DNA of 64,000 nucleotides from Bradyrhizobium campsiandrae (GCF_014529705.1 NZ_JAANIH010000029.1:1-64000); one strand, 5' to 3'. Shown: positions 34,271-42,979, numbered from the stretch's first letter. The notes: generated by a model not told the origin, from the letters alone. Numbers and translations: made by a program.

Positions 34271-37200
34271 CTACGGCTGATCGCGCGTGAGCAGTCGCAA
34301 TCCGTTCAGGACCACGAGAAGGGATGCACCGACATCGGCGGCGATAGCCCCCCAGAGCGATGCGAATCCAGCAATCGTCAAGGCCGTGAACAACAGCTTC
34401 ACGGAAAGTGAAAATCCGATGTTTTGCCGAATGATGGCAAGCGTCGCCTTCGAGTGCCGGATCAACCAAGGCAGTTTCGAGAGATCGTCCGACATCAAAG
34501 CGACGTCTGCGGTCTCGATCGCCGCATCGGAGCCAATCGCCCCCATCGCGATACCAAGATTCGCTCGTGCCATTGCCGGCGCGTCGTTGACCCCGTCGCC
34601 GATCATCGCGACGGCCCCGCCCGGCTTGTGGAAACGGCCAACCAACCGCTCGATGGCTGCGACCTTATCTTCGGGAAGAAGCTCAGCCTGGACCTCGTCC
34701 ACACCCGTCTCACGAGCGATGACTTCTGCGGTCGCGCGATTGTCGCCGGTGAGCATGACCACGCGCTCGATGCCTGCTGCATGAAGTTCCGCGACGATGC
34801 GCTTGGCTTCGGGGCGGATGGCATCCGAGACCGCTATCAAGCCCCAAACAGAATTTTCGTCGCCTACCGCAACGACGGTGCGTCCAGCGCCCGCGATTCT
34901 ATCGGCCGAAAGCAGGACTTCGGCCGTTGCCGCGGTCGTTGCACGCTCCTCCAGGTATTTTCGCGATCCGAGCCAGGCCTCACGGGCGCCAATCCGGCCG
35001 GTCACCCCTTTGCCGCGCACAGCTTGAACGGCAGTCGCCGGAGCAACGGTTATTCCGCGCTCTCGCGCTTTTTCGAGGATGGCTCGAGCAAGTGGGTGTT
35101 CACTTCGCGCCTCCAGTGCGGCTGCGAACTCCAGCAACTCGGCCTCAGTGCGAGTTCCTAGCGGCACAAGCTCGACCACCCGGGGCCGGCCCTCGGTCAA
35201 GGTACCGGTTTTGTCCATGGCGATCGCCTTCAGCTTGGCCGGGGTCTCAAGATGAACGCCGCCCTTCACAAGCACCCCCTGTTTGGCGGCGCCCGCGAGC
35301 GCCGCCACGATGGTCACCGGGGTCGAAATGACAAGCGCACACGGGCAGGCGATGACGAGCAACACAAGCGCACGATAGAACCAGGGCTCCCATGCCCCGC
35401 CGAAAGCGAGAGGCGGGACCAGGAAGACCACCAGCGCAAGAATCATCACCGCCGGCGTATAGACCCGCGCGAATTGTTCGACCCATTGTTCACTCGGTGC
35501 GCGCCGACTCTGAGCCGATCCGACCATACGAATGATGCGGGCGAGCGTTGTGTCTTGCGCGGCCTTGGTAGTTTGGATTTCAAGCGCACCCTCGCCGTTG
35601 ATCGTGCCGGCAAAGACCTCCTTTCCGGGCTCGACCGGCACTGGGACGCTTTCCCCGGTGATCGGGGCCTGGTTGACCTCGCTCTCGCCGGCAAGGACGC
35701 GGCCGTCGAGAGGGATTTTGTCGCCGGGACGCACCACGATGTGGGCTCCAACGGCAACCTGCCCCGCGGGCACTTCCGCCTCGTTGCCGTCGAGGTAGCG
35801 AACGCGGGCAACCGTAGGAGCAAGCTCCATGAGCGCCGCCACCGCGCGCCGCGCGCCCCACAGACTCCATGCCTCGAGCGCCAGAGCCAATGCGAAGAAG
35901 AACGAAACGGTCGCTGCCTCAAACCACTCGCCGATGCCGATAGCGCCGGCCACTGCCACAACCATCAGCAGGTTCATGTCGGGCCGGAGGCGTCGAGCAG
36001 ATAGCAGAGCTTTCGGAGCTACGTAGCGAACGGCAAAAACGATCGAAAGAACATAGGCGGCGATCGCCGGCAAAGGTGTGCCGCCGGTCGTCTCGACCGC
36101 ACCGACGGCAGCGGCGAGGCCACCCCCGAGAACGGCATGCAGCCCAAGACCAACTGCGGCAAGCAGGCCGCTCGCAGTAGTCAAAAGGGTTTGCGTGCGA
36201 CGTCGGCGCACTTCGGCGGCTGTGGCGTCTGAAGTCGCGCCTTCCTGCCATAGCTCAGCCGTCATGCCCGTTCGAAGGACGGCTTTTTCAATGAGTTTGA
36301 TCGGCAGCGCGTCTGCGCGACCCAAAACGGACATACGCCCGTTCACCAAGTCGAATGCGAGCTTGTCCTCCCCTCCGACGACCGGACCTACCTCACGCTT
36401 GAGGGCTGCGACCTCGTCGCCGCAGTCCATTCCATGGACCTTGAACACCGCTTGCCCCGGCAAAATGGGAACGGTCGCGGTGAGGGCCTGATCGCCGATA
36501 GAATCGCCTGAGCATGTGGTGCAGACCGCCTCCCCGGAGAAGGGAACGGTTGCCTCATCGTTAGCAGTGCGTTCTTCTGCAACTACCTCGGCCGACATTC
36601 CAGTCGTGGCCACAGCATTCTGGATTGCGAGCGCTGCTGACTGCGACTGGGCCGCGACCCACATCGTGCCGGCCTTCGTATCGAAGGTTAGCTTGTCGTC
36701 TCCGCCGACCAGCGGACCTACGGCCGCCTTGAGCTGTCTGACCTCGTTCTGGCAATCGAGACCTCGCACTCGGAATGTGAGGGGAGCTTCCTTGGCGACT
36801 TCGCTGGTGGACGTCCCGCCGCGAAGCCTCGCCCGCATGCCGGTGGTTGAGACGGCCTTCTCTATTTCATCGATCGTGGCGAGGTCCTGTGGGCTGACCC
36901 GCATCGTGCCCTGCTTGGTATCGAAGCCGAGCTTGTCATCGCCGCCAACGAGAGGGCCAACAGCAGCTTTGAGCTGCCGCACCTCGTTTTGGCAATCCAA
37001 ACCGTCGATTTCGAAGAGAAGCTCAGTTTGCAAGCCGACGTGAATCACACGCATTCCCGTGCGAGCCACGGCCGCGTTGATTGCCTCATCCGTCGGGCTA
37101 TTCTGAGTAAGCCTGACTTCCATCAGGCCGGCCTTTGTGTCGAAGGCGAGCATTTCCTCCCCGCCGGCGATGGGTCCGACGGCTGCCTTCAGCTGACGAA

Positions 37201-37303
37201 CCTCGTTCTGGCAGTCGAGCCCTTCGATCTTAAACCGGCGGCGGCCAGTCGCGGACCCTGCCGCAGGGTCGATTAGTCCTCGGGCCAAGTCAGTATCCGC
37301 CAT
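34271..37303 (-). CDS. Zn/Cd/Pb P1B-type ATPase with four tandem N-terminal repeats
   Basis: A 1010-residue pump (usual length 730-850). The extra length is four tandem metal-domain-like repeats, each with GLDC or GMDC (Cys31, 104, 184 and 294) followed by QNEV or GDEV instead of the usual second Cys, then VGPxxGGxDKLxFDTKxG. A CTTC lies between repeats three and four (261-264). The core is complete: TGES 549-552, CPC 653-655, DKTGT from 697, SEHP 734-737 and GDGVNDAP 902-909. Lys969 in helix 7 and Asp990 in helix 8 are the residues that mark Zn/Cd/Pb (P1B-2) pumps. The start overlaps the upstream ArsR gene by 14 bases. Confidence 0.93.
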   Translation of the reverse strand: MADTDLARGLIDPAAGSATGRRRFKIEGLDCQNEVRQLKAAVGPIAGGEEMLAFDTKAGLMEVRLTQNSPTDEAINAAVARTGMRVIHVGLQTELLFEIDGLDCQNEVRQLKAAVGPLVGGDDKLGFDTKQGTMRVSPQDLATIDEIEKAVSTTGMRARLRGGTSTSEVAKEAPLTFRVRGLDCQNEVRQLKAAVGPLVGGDDKLTFDTKAGTMWVAAQSQSAALAIQNAVATTGMSAEVVAEERTANDEATVPFSGEAVCTTCSGDSIGDQALTATVPILPGQAVFKVHGMDCGDEVAALKREVGPVVGGEDKLAFDLVNGRMSVLGRADALPIKLIEKAVLRTGMTAELWQEGATSDATAAEVRRRRTQTLLTTASGLLAAVGLGLHAVLGGGLAAAVGAVETTGGTPLPAIAAYVLSIVFAVRYVAPKALLSARRLRPDMNLLMVVAVAGAIGIGEWFEAATVSFFFALALALEAWSLWGARRAVAALMELAPTVARVRYLDGNEAEVPAGQVAVGAHIVVRPGDKIPLDGRVLAGESEVNQAPITGESVPVPVEPGKEVFAGTINGEGALEIQTTKAAQDTTLARIIRMVGSAQSRRAPSEQWVEQFARVYTPAVMILALVVFLVPPLAFGGAWEPWFYRALVLLVIACPCALVISTPVTIVAALAGAAKQGVLVKGGVHLETPAKLKAIAMDKTGTLTEGRPRVVELVPLGTRTEAELLEFAAALEARSEHPLARAILEKARERGITVAPATAVQAVRGKGVTGRIGAREAWLGSRKYLEERATTAATAEVLLSADRIAGAGRTVVAVGDENSVWGLIAVSDAIRPEAKRIVAELHAAGIERVVMLTGDNRATAEVIARETGVDEVQAELLPEDKVAAIERLVGRFHKPGGAVAMIGDGVNDAPAMARANLGIAMGAIGSDAAIETADVALMSDDLSKLPWLIRHSKATLAIIRQNIGFSLSVKLLFTALTIAGFASLWGAIAADVGASLLVVLNGLRLLTRDQP
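36390..37230 (-). repeat. Four tandem coding repeats in the ATPase N-terminus
   Basis: The start of each repeat carries a near-identical DNA word on the plus strand, ACCTCGTTYTGGCARTC, at about 36740, 36980 and 37200, and a diverged form near 36410. Spacing is about 220-330 bases. The second and third repeats are nearly identical over 30 residues, so recent internal duplication is likely. Confidence 0.7.
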
Positions 37304-37619
37304 CGTCGTCCTCCATGCCCGATCGACGCTCGTCGACGTGGGCCACCATGTCGTTGATCACGCAACGGACGTGGTCGTCCGCTACGCCGTAAAAGACCTG
37401 CTTGCCTCGCTTCTGCGAGCGCACGAAACGAGCGGCGCGAAGTAGTCGCAGGTGATGGCTTACGAGGGATGCCGAAAGTCCGACATGCTGGGCGATGTCG
37501 CCCACGCAGAGCGGACTGTCCAGGCAAACAACCGCGATGCGAAGACGATTGGCGTCGCCGAGAAGGCGGAAAATTTCCGCCAACTCAACCGCACGTTCTT
37601 CCTCAAGCTGGGCTGGCAT
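37290..37619 (-). CDS. ArsR/SmtB-family metal-sensing repressor (second)
   Basis: A 109-residue repressor, clearly paralogous to the one at 28807-29166. LLGDANRLRIAVVCLDSPLC, HVGLSASLVSHHLRLLRAARF and RGKQVFYGVADDHVRC correspond throughout. Cys in SPLCVGDI and in DDHVRCVINDMVAHVDE supply likely metal ligands. The C-terminus is acidic rather than basic. The ATG is 18 bases after the operator; a longer frame upstream runs through the promoter and is not used. The gene overlaps the ATPase start by 14 bases, so regulator and pump are made together and the repressor controls both. Confidence 0.9.
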   Translation of the reverse strand: MPAQLEEERAVELAEIFRLLGDANRLRIAVVCLDSPLCVGDIAQHVGLSASLVSHHLRLLRAARFVRSQKRGKQVFYGVADDHVRCVINDMVAHVDERRSGMEDDDGGY

Positions 37620-37637
37620 CCTCACGCATCCGTGAAA

Positions 37638-37682
37638 CACTTCAACAGGTGTTTGAATAACCTGCCCTGCAGACAATTTCAA
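37638..37682 (-). promoter_or_regulatory. ArsR-type promoter and operator (second)
   Basis: On the minus strand: TTGAAA (37677-37682), exactly 17 bases, then TATTCA (37654-37659). The operator TTCAAACACCTGTTGAAGTG (37638-37657) overlaps the -10 box and contains TTCAA...TTGAA. Its first eight bases (TTCAAACA), the TTG and the final TG are shared with the first ArsR operator. The same spacing and overlap support a common mode of repression. Confidence 0.7.
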
Positions 37683-37710
37683 GGGGTCACCGGGCAGCCA
37701 TTCGAACGCT

Positions 37711-38535
37711 TCAAGCCCAATCGTGGAGGTTACTAAAAAGTGTAAGTCCCAGGAGCCCAAGAACGCCGACAATAATTCGCCACCATGCGAACAGCGGAAA
37801 ACCCTGCCTGGAGACGTAGTCGAGCAGCGTCCGGACGACAAACCAGCCACATACAAACGATACGGCAAAACCCGCTCCGACAATCAGGGTGTTGCTACCG
37901 TTCAGCTGAGACCAGTTCTTATACAGGTCATAGCTGAACGCGCCGTCCATGGTCGGAATGGCAAGGTAGAATGAGAATTCCGCCGCGGAGCGCTTGTCGG
38001 CGCCGAACAGCATCGCCGACACAATCGTCGCGCCGGAGCGGGATACACCGGGGATCATGGCGAAGCACTGGAACACGCCGATGGCAAGGTACATCGACAG
38101 CGAGAACTGCGTGGCATCATGATAGCGCGGCTTGAGGTTCATCCGGTCCACCCAAAGCAGAATCAGGCCGCCGATGATCAGCATGCTGCACACGATCCGG
38201 ACATTGAACAGCACCTCCTTGATGAAGCCGTGAGCGATCGACCCAACGACCGCCGCGGGCAGAAAGGCCACCAACACGCCGAGCACGAAGCGTCGGGCAG
38301 CAGGATCAAGTGGCAGCGCGAGCGCAATATGCCATAGGCGCACGGAATAAACCGAGAGGATCGCAAGCACGGCGCCGAGCTGAATCAATACCACAAACGT
38401 TTTTCCGAACGCGGAGTCGCTGAAGCCGAAGAAGTGCTCCAGCAACAATAGATGACCCGTCGAAGAAACCGGGATGAATTCGGTTAATCCCTCCACCATG
38501 CCGAGGAGTACTGCCTTGAGGAAATCGAGATGCAT
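37711..38535 (-). CDS. uppP: Undecaprenyl-diphosphatase UppP (PbrB-like)
   Basis: A 274-residue, eight-helix BacA/UppP protein. GMVEGLTEFIPVSSTGHLLL (residues 12-31) holds the two catalytic Glu and the PVSSTGH motif; IPGVSRSGATIVSAMLFG is the second motif and GFPLFAWWRIIVG the C-terminal signature. UppP releases phosphate from C55-PP. In lead resistance the PbrB member provides phosphate that precipitates exported Pb(II). The place next to the ATPase/ArsR pair fits that, but it could also serve cell-wall lipid recycling. It lies 28 bases upstream of the ArsR promoter and ends there. Confidence 0.92.
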   Translation of the reverse strand: MHLDFLKAVLLGMVEGLTEFIPVSSTGHLLLLEHFFGFSDSAFGKTFVVLIQLGAVLAILSVYSVRLWHIALALPLDPAARRFVLGVLVAFLPAAVVGSIAHGFIKEVLFNVRIVCSMLIIGGLILLWVDRMNLKPRYHDATQFSLSMYLAIGVFQCFAMIPGVSRSGATIVSAMLFGADKRSAAEFSFYLAIPTMDGAFSYDLYKNWSQLNGSNTLIVGAGFAVSFVCGWFVVRTLLDYVSRQGFPLFAWWRIIVGVLGLLGLTLFSNLHDWA

Positions 38536-38806
38536 GTGTCGTCCAGGTCACGGTTGATAGTTAGGGTGAACGAGCGGCTCCGGCGCGGCGCGAACACCAC
38601 ACCTCTATTATTTTATTATTGCCCAGCCAGAAATAGAGGGTTATTGTCCAACGCGCAAATAGCTGTTTGATCGTGAACGAGCCTAGCTGGGGCGCCAGAT
38701 AGTCCCGAAAGATTGCGCTCGCAGCCATAGAATGCCGCCGCAGACCGGCATCTGCCGGGGATGATGGTCTTTTGCGGGTGCTCGTCCTCATCAGAGGAGA
38801 AGGCAC
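38536..38806. other. Short non-coding stretch before the zincin-like gene
   Basis: It separates the divergently placed uppP and zincin-like genes. An AT-rich part (38595-38650, TATTATTTTATTATTGCCC) could hold the promoter for uppP or for the zincin-like gene. No operator of the ArsR type was seen here. Confidence 0.35.
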
Positions 38807-39599
38807 ATGAGCTCTCAAGCGGACCCAGCCGTCGCGCACGCGCTCCACAAATTAAAGTCCAGCTGTTTGGCCACGTTCGAAAATCGCTCCAGTCCGAGAC
38901 GGATACGAGATTGCGCGCTCGCGTTGGCGGTGCTCGGCGCTGGGGCTCCTAGGTGCGATATCAGCCGCGCATGCTGATTGTGGCCGTGAGCGTGTGACGG
39001 TTGTTGGCGGCCCGGAAGAGCAGGACCGAGCATGTGCCGCTCTCAGCAAGGTCGGCGATTACTTCGCGCGCGGCGGGTTCCAAATCCAATTCGAGTTGAC
39101 CGTGCGCTTTGTCACTCAAGTCGAGCTGAACGATTCATCCACCGCACATCAGTCGGTCAGCGGCTACTATCGGGCAAACAATAACGAGATACTAATGTTG
39201 CGCGCCAACGCCCCTTGGACATCGGAACGCAAGCCATGGCATCTGTCCTGGGACGAAGAGATTGGCCTTTCCATTCTAGAGCACGAAGTGGCCCACGCGG
39301 CGCTCGCGTACATCATGGGTGGCAACTATGAGAGGCTTCCTCATGCTTGGCACGAGGCGCTCGCGTATGCGATTCAAATCAGTCTCATGAAACCTGAACT
39401 GAGGGCGAAAGTGCTGACCAAATTTCCAGCCGTTCAGGCTTTCGGCAGCACCTTGGAAATCAATGACGTGGTTTATGCGTTTGATCCGGATGTGTTCGCC
39501 GTCGCTGCTTACAAGACTTATGTAAAAAATGGCGACATCGAGTTTCTGAAGCAAGCGATCGACCTCAAATTCGAGTTGTCCGATCCGACAGGTTTCTGA
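38807..39599 (+). pseudogene. Secreted zincin-like protein (DUF6639-like), frameshifted in signal region
   Basis: GAGGAGAAGGCAC precedes an ATG opening MSSQADPAVAHALHKLK, a polar head leading to the hydrophobic ALALAVLGAG. There a run of four G (38942-38945) shifts the frame; dropping one G joins it to LLGAISAAHADCGRERVTVV and the rest. The 200-residue body contains LEHEVAHAALAYIMG, an HExxH zinc-peptidase motif, then HAWHEALAYAIQ. Without the correction, translation could begin at GTG 38994 but would lack the export signal. Either a real one-base lesion or a sequencing error. Function unknown. Confidence 0.65.
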
Positions 39600-40140
39600 T
39601 GGAATAGGCAATGTGTGCAAACCCGCATATGAAGATGTAAGTGGCTCAAGCGGTGAAGGTTTGTTGAACGGGTCGGGCGCACCAAACTAAAACGCCGACC
39701 TGGGTGAGCCGTTCGCATCCCTCGATCCCCATCTTGTGACGGTACTCGCCGCGCTCCTGAGGGCCCGCGCGGATATGGGAAGCTGGCACCCCTCGTAACG
39801 CACGAACTGGATCAGGCCCTTGCCCCGATCGCATTCTGGCGCTTTCGAGACAGCCGGCGACTCTGGCCACAAATTTGCCTGTGGCGGCCCGGACGAATCC
39901 AGCGGCCGTCGCAAGTCTGCGCGCAGACTTGCTTGTCCGTTTCCCTTTTTTCGGCAGCTCAAGTAACCATGTACAGGTTAGCTGATCTCGACAGCGAAGC
40001 GGGCGCCTACGCCTGGAAGTATCAGCGTTAGCCAGCTTCACCGTCTGCGACACGATCCCGTGTTCCGCATCAAACCTGTGCCGCTCCATCGAATCCGTTC
40101 GGTCTTGCCGAGACGCGAGGCAGCAGAGCCCGAGCGTTTT
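39600..40140. other. No gene recognised
   Basis: About 540 bases. A 147-codon frame on the minus strand and overlapping frames have protein-like patches (GQGPDPVRALRGVPASHIR) but no recognisable family and no ribosome-binding site. Probably decayed coding sequence. Confidence 0.35.
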
Positions 40141-40512
40141 TCAAGAGGATAGTTTGGTCAAGCGCTCGAGGGAATGACCGTTGGGACCCTTGAAATACAT
40201 GCCTCGGCCTCCATTCTGCGAGTCAAGCTGCGATCTTCAGGGCTGCGGTAGCTGCGGCCATACGTGATGCCCGCTTCTCTTATCTTCTGCAAGATTTCGT
40301 CGACTTCCACGGTCGCTCACGTGGAAGGCGTCGTGATGTGTCTCGAACGAAACTACGGTATCGAAAATCCACGACAAGGCTTTCATTGACGCGGACCGGG
40401 GCGAAGTACGGGCCGGGGCCATCGTATCGCGTCCGAATATGGACGCAAAGAACCGCGCCGACTGGTCGCGTTCGCGCGACGGGACGACAGTGTGATCTAG
40501 CGGGATGCGCAT
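40141..40512 (-). pseudogene. VOC-family (glyoxalase-like) protein, frameshifted
   Basis: MRIPLDHTVVPSRERDQSAR, FFASIFGRD opens the typical VOC beta-alpha-beta unit. After a frame change come FAPVRVNESLVVDF, then DTVVSFETHHDAFHVSD, DEILQKIREAGITYGRSYR and, in another frame, NGGRGMYFKGPNGHSLERLT, which is the conserved C-terminal metal-site segment (YFxxPxGHxxE). At least three indels lie within 370 bases. VOC proteins include antibiotic-resistance and dioxygenase families; the substrate cannot be told. Confidence 0.7.
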
Positions 40513-40527
40513 GGCTAACGATATTGC

Positions 40528-40686
40528 CGCAACAAACCCGAGTTTGCCCGATGGATCATTGCGCGCCGCCAAAGGCGTCCGGCACGCGTCGTCACGATCG
40601 CTGTGGCCAACAAGATGGCCAGAATCGCTTGGGCGGTGATGAACCGTGGCGAAGCATTCCGCCAGGCGGCATCCGCCATCGCTTGA
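40528..40686 (+). mobile_element. IS110-family transposase 3' relic
   Basis: RNKPEFARWIIARRQRRPAR, then VVTIAVANKMARIAWAVMNR matches, with substitutions, the C-terminal segment of the longer IS110 transposase at 41034-42042 (RNKPELAGWVNALLARRPAR, VVTIAVANKLARIVWAI). The rest of this element is gone. The 300 bases that follow resemble those after the longer copy, including an identical GTCAAAAAAGTTCTT word (40918 and 42308), so two related elements inserted in tandem. Confidence 0.65.
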
Positions 40687-41033
40687 CAGAAGATAAGTCA
40701 ATTGCCGAAGCAGGCTATCGAATTGGTGAGAGCGATTGCGAGGTAATGGCGATCGGTCGAGACCGAGGATTGGAAGAGCCCGTATCTGTGCATGCGCATC
40801 AAGCGCGACATAGTGGCTGGTATCTGATCCGCGGACTATGTTAAAGCCCGCGGACATCGGATCCGCTTCGATGACGCGGGACCGATGACGCACCCCGGTC
40901 GAACGGGGCTGCTGCGTCAAAAAAGTTCTTCCATGCGGCCGCCATCCACCGATGAATGTGTGGATGACACCCACTCCACGGCATCAGTGTGCCAGAATGT
41001 TGCTGATAGCAACTAAGAGGGGATCCATCCACA

Positions 41034-42042
41034 ATGCATCCTACCATTATCGGCCTCGCTCTCGCCAAACATGTTTTTCAAGCGCATGGCGTCGATGCCG
41101 CAGGCAAAGCCGGTCTTCGTAAGAAGCTCCGCCGTTCAGAATTGATCGCATTCTTTGCCAAGCTTCCGTCGTGTGTGGTTGGCATAGAAGCCTGCGGCAC
41201 GGCCCACTATTGGGGCCGAGAGCTGGCCGCACTGGGTCATCAGGTCAAGCTGATGCCGGCCGCTTATGTGAAACCCTATGTTGAGCGCGGCAAGAACGAC
41301 GAGGTCGATGCCGAGGCCATCTGCGAAGCCGTCACGAGGCCGACGATGCGGTTTGTGCCGGCAAGAGCGCCGAGCAGCAATCGATCCTGATGCTACACCG
41401 TACCCGGGATCTGTTCGTGCGACATGCTGGTCAATTCGCTGCGCGGTCAGCTTGCCGAGTTTGGCCTGATCGTTCCCAAGGGGGTTATGGCGTGTTCCCG
41501 AGCTCGAGGCCCTCGCCCAGGACGGCGAACTTCCGGAGCCGGCTCGAGCCTGCGCCGAGCTGATCTTGATGCAGATCGAGGACCTGCAGTCGAAAATCAA
41601 GGCCATCGAGCGGACGATCCTTGCTCGTCATCGTGCCAATGAATTGAGCTTGCGACTTGCTACCATCCCGGGAGTTGGGATCATCACAGCGACTGCGCTG
41701 GTGGCAACCGTCGCGAACGCCAGTGCCTTCAAGTCCGGGCGCCACTTCGCGGCCTGGATCGGGCTGGTGCCGCGACAGAATGGCAGTGGAGGAAAGATGG
41801 CATTGGGTGGGATCTCCAAGAAGGGAGAGCCATATCTGCGGCGGTTGCTCGTGCTCGGCGCAACCGCAGTCGTCCGCTACGTCCGCAACAAGCCCGAACT
41901 GGCTGGATGGGTCAACGCGCTACTGGCCCGGCGGCCGGCGCGCGTGGTCACCATCGCTGTCGCCAACAAACTCGCCCGTATCGTCTGGGCCATCATGCAG
42001 CGCGGCGGTACCTTCCGAGGACGACCGTTCGGAATCGCGTAG
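41034..42042 (+). mobile_element. IS110-family transposase, inactive
   Basis: A Piv/IS110 DEDD transposase. The N-terminal part (IIGLALAKHVFQAHGVDAAG) should carry the first catalytic Asp in a GLDIAKH-type motif, but Ala stands there. A frameshift after RPTMRFVPA moves the frame, where SILMLHRTRDLFVRH-like sequence is seen, and the transposase_20 domain follows in a third frame from 41566 (IPGVGIITATALVATV, FAAWIGLVPRQNGSGGK, RRLLVLGATAVVRYV). Two independent lesions mean it is dead. The noncoding right flank extends to about 42,330. Confidence 0.8.
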
Positions 42043-42358
42043 AGAAAGATGGCTTGGCAATGAAGTGAAGCGGCGACCGCCGCGCTATCGTACAAACTAA
42101 CGAACAGCAAGTTTGGCAAGGGCAATGACGACGTGATGGCATCCGGTCGACATACCGAGGATCAGGACACCCCGAACCTGTGCACGGACCTTGAGTTCGT
42201 CAACGATGATTGGGGCCCGATCAGCGGACAACCATCAAGGCAATGCGGTGAGAATAGACCGCAAGCAAAGGCCGGACAGATGACCGCAACGACCAAATGC
42301 CGGGACGTCAAAAAAGTTCTTGCCATGTGGGTGTCGTCCACAGATGCACAGGTGTGAG

Positions 42359-42418
42359 TTCTGCAAACTTCTGCATCTCTCTGCTTCGATCTGCATTGTT
42401 TTGCAGAGGATTGCAGAG
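42359..42418. repeat. Six-unit 10-bp-phased repeat array
   Basis: Six consecutive 10-base units: TTCTGCAAAC, TTCTGCATCT, CTCTGCTTCG, ATCTGCATTG, TTTTGCAGAG, GATTGCAGAG. The first four carry TCTGC at the same place; the last two carry its inverse TGCAGA. Ten-base spacing puts all sites on one face of the helix, as in iteron-type operators. It ends 45 bases before the start of a DNA-binding-like gene. Confidence 0.75.
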
Positions 42419-42463
42419 CCTAGGGCGGCTTCCTATTTCTTGCTGGTTCGATGAGGCTTTGAG

Positions 42464-42979
42464 ATGACCAGCAACAAAGAGCTAGAGGCCAGGCTAAATG
42501 CAATGGCCGACGACTTCCATCTCCCAGGTGGGGGCCGCAAAAAGCTGTCGAAGCTTGTTGCCGAACACTATGCCTGGTTCGAGGCCGCCGCACGGCGGGG
42601 CATGAGCTGGCCGGACATGATCCGGGCTCTGACCGCCGCCGGCGTGACCGGCAGAGACGGCAAGCCCTTGAGCGTCGGTACGCTGTCATCGACGGTTTGG
42701 CGCAAGCGCGCCGAAACCGAGGGAGAGATGGGCCGCCCCGCCGGGTCAGCCACATCCATCCCGCCTCGAGCCAAATCCGGAAAAGAGGTAAGGCCAGGCC
42801 CCGCGAAGGCTGCCGAGCAGAAGCGGTCCGCGGTCTCCTCCCATACCACCAAAAACGCCGGAGACCGAGGCAGAATGACGGGCTCGGCGAAGCCGGCTGA
42901 GGGCGCTGGTCGTCGAGCGAACGAAGACGTTCTCGCGTTTATGAACCGGGCCCGAAGCGTGCGGCGGAAGTCGGAATAG
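42464..42979 (+). CDS. Basic DNA-binding-like protein of unknown function
   Basis: A 171-residue protein with two parts. Residues 1-85 are well ordered (LPGGGRKKLSKLVAEHYAWF, WPDMIRALTAAGVTGRDGK, LSSTVWRKRAE). The T-A-A-G-V-T-G...LSVGTLSSTVWRK arrangement resembles a helix-turn-helix in which a loop precedes a recognition helix. The rest is basic, low-complexity and proline-rich, ending VRRKSE. A phased repeat array lies just upstream, which suggests it binds there and may regulate replication or transfer of the element. GAGGCTTTGAG gives the ribosome-bin​ding site. No family recognised with confidence. Confidence 0.6.
   Translation: MTSNKELEARLNAMADDFHLPGGGRKKLSKLVAEHYAWFEAAARRGMSWPDMIRALTAAGVTGRDGKPLSVGTLSSTVWRKRAETEGEMGRPAGSATSIPPRAKSGKEVRPGPAKAAEQKRSAVSSHTTKNAGDRGRMTGSAKPAEGAGRRANEDVLAFMNRARSVRRKSE

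Noticed and set aside
40237..40974. 245-codon minus-strand frame
   Set aside because: Only its last part is real VOC sequence and even that is frameshifted; the rest is antisense to the IS110 relic.
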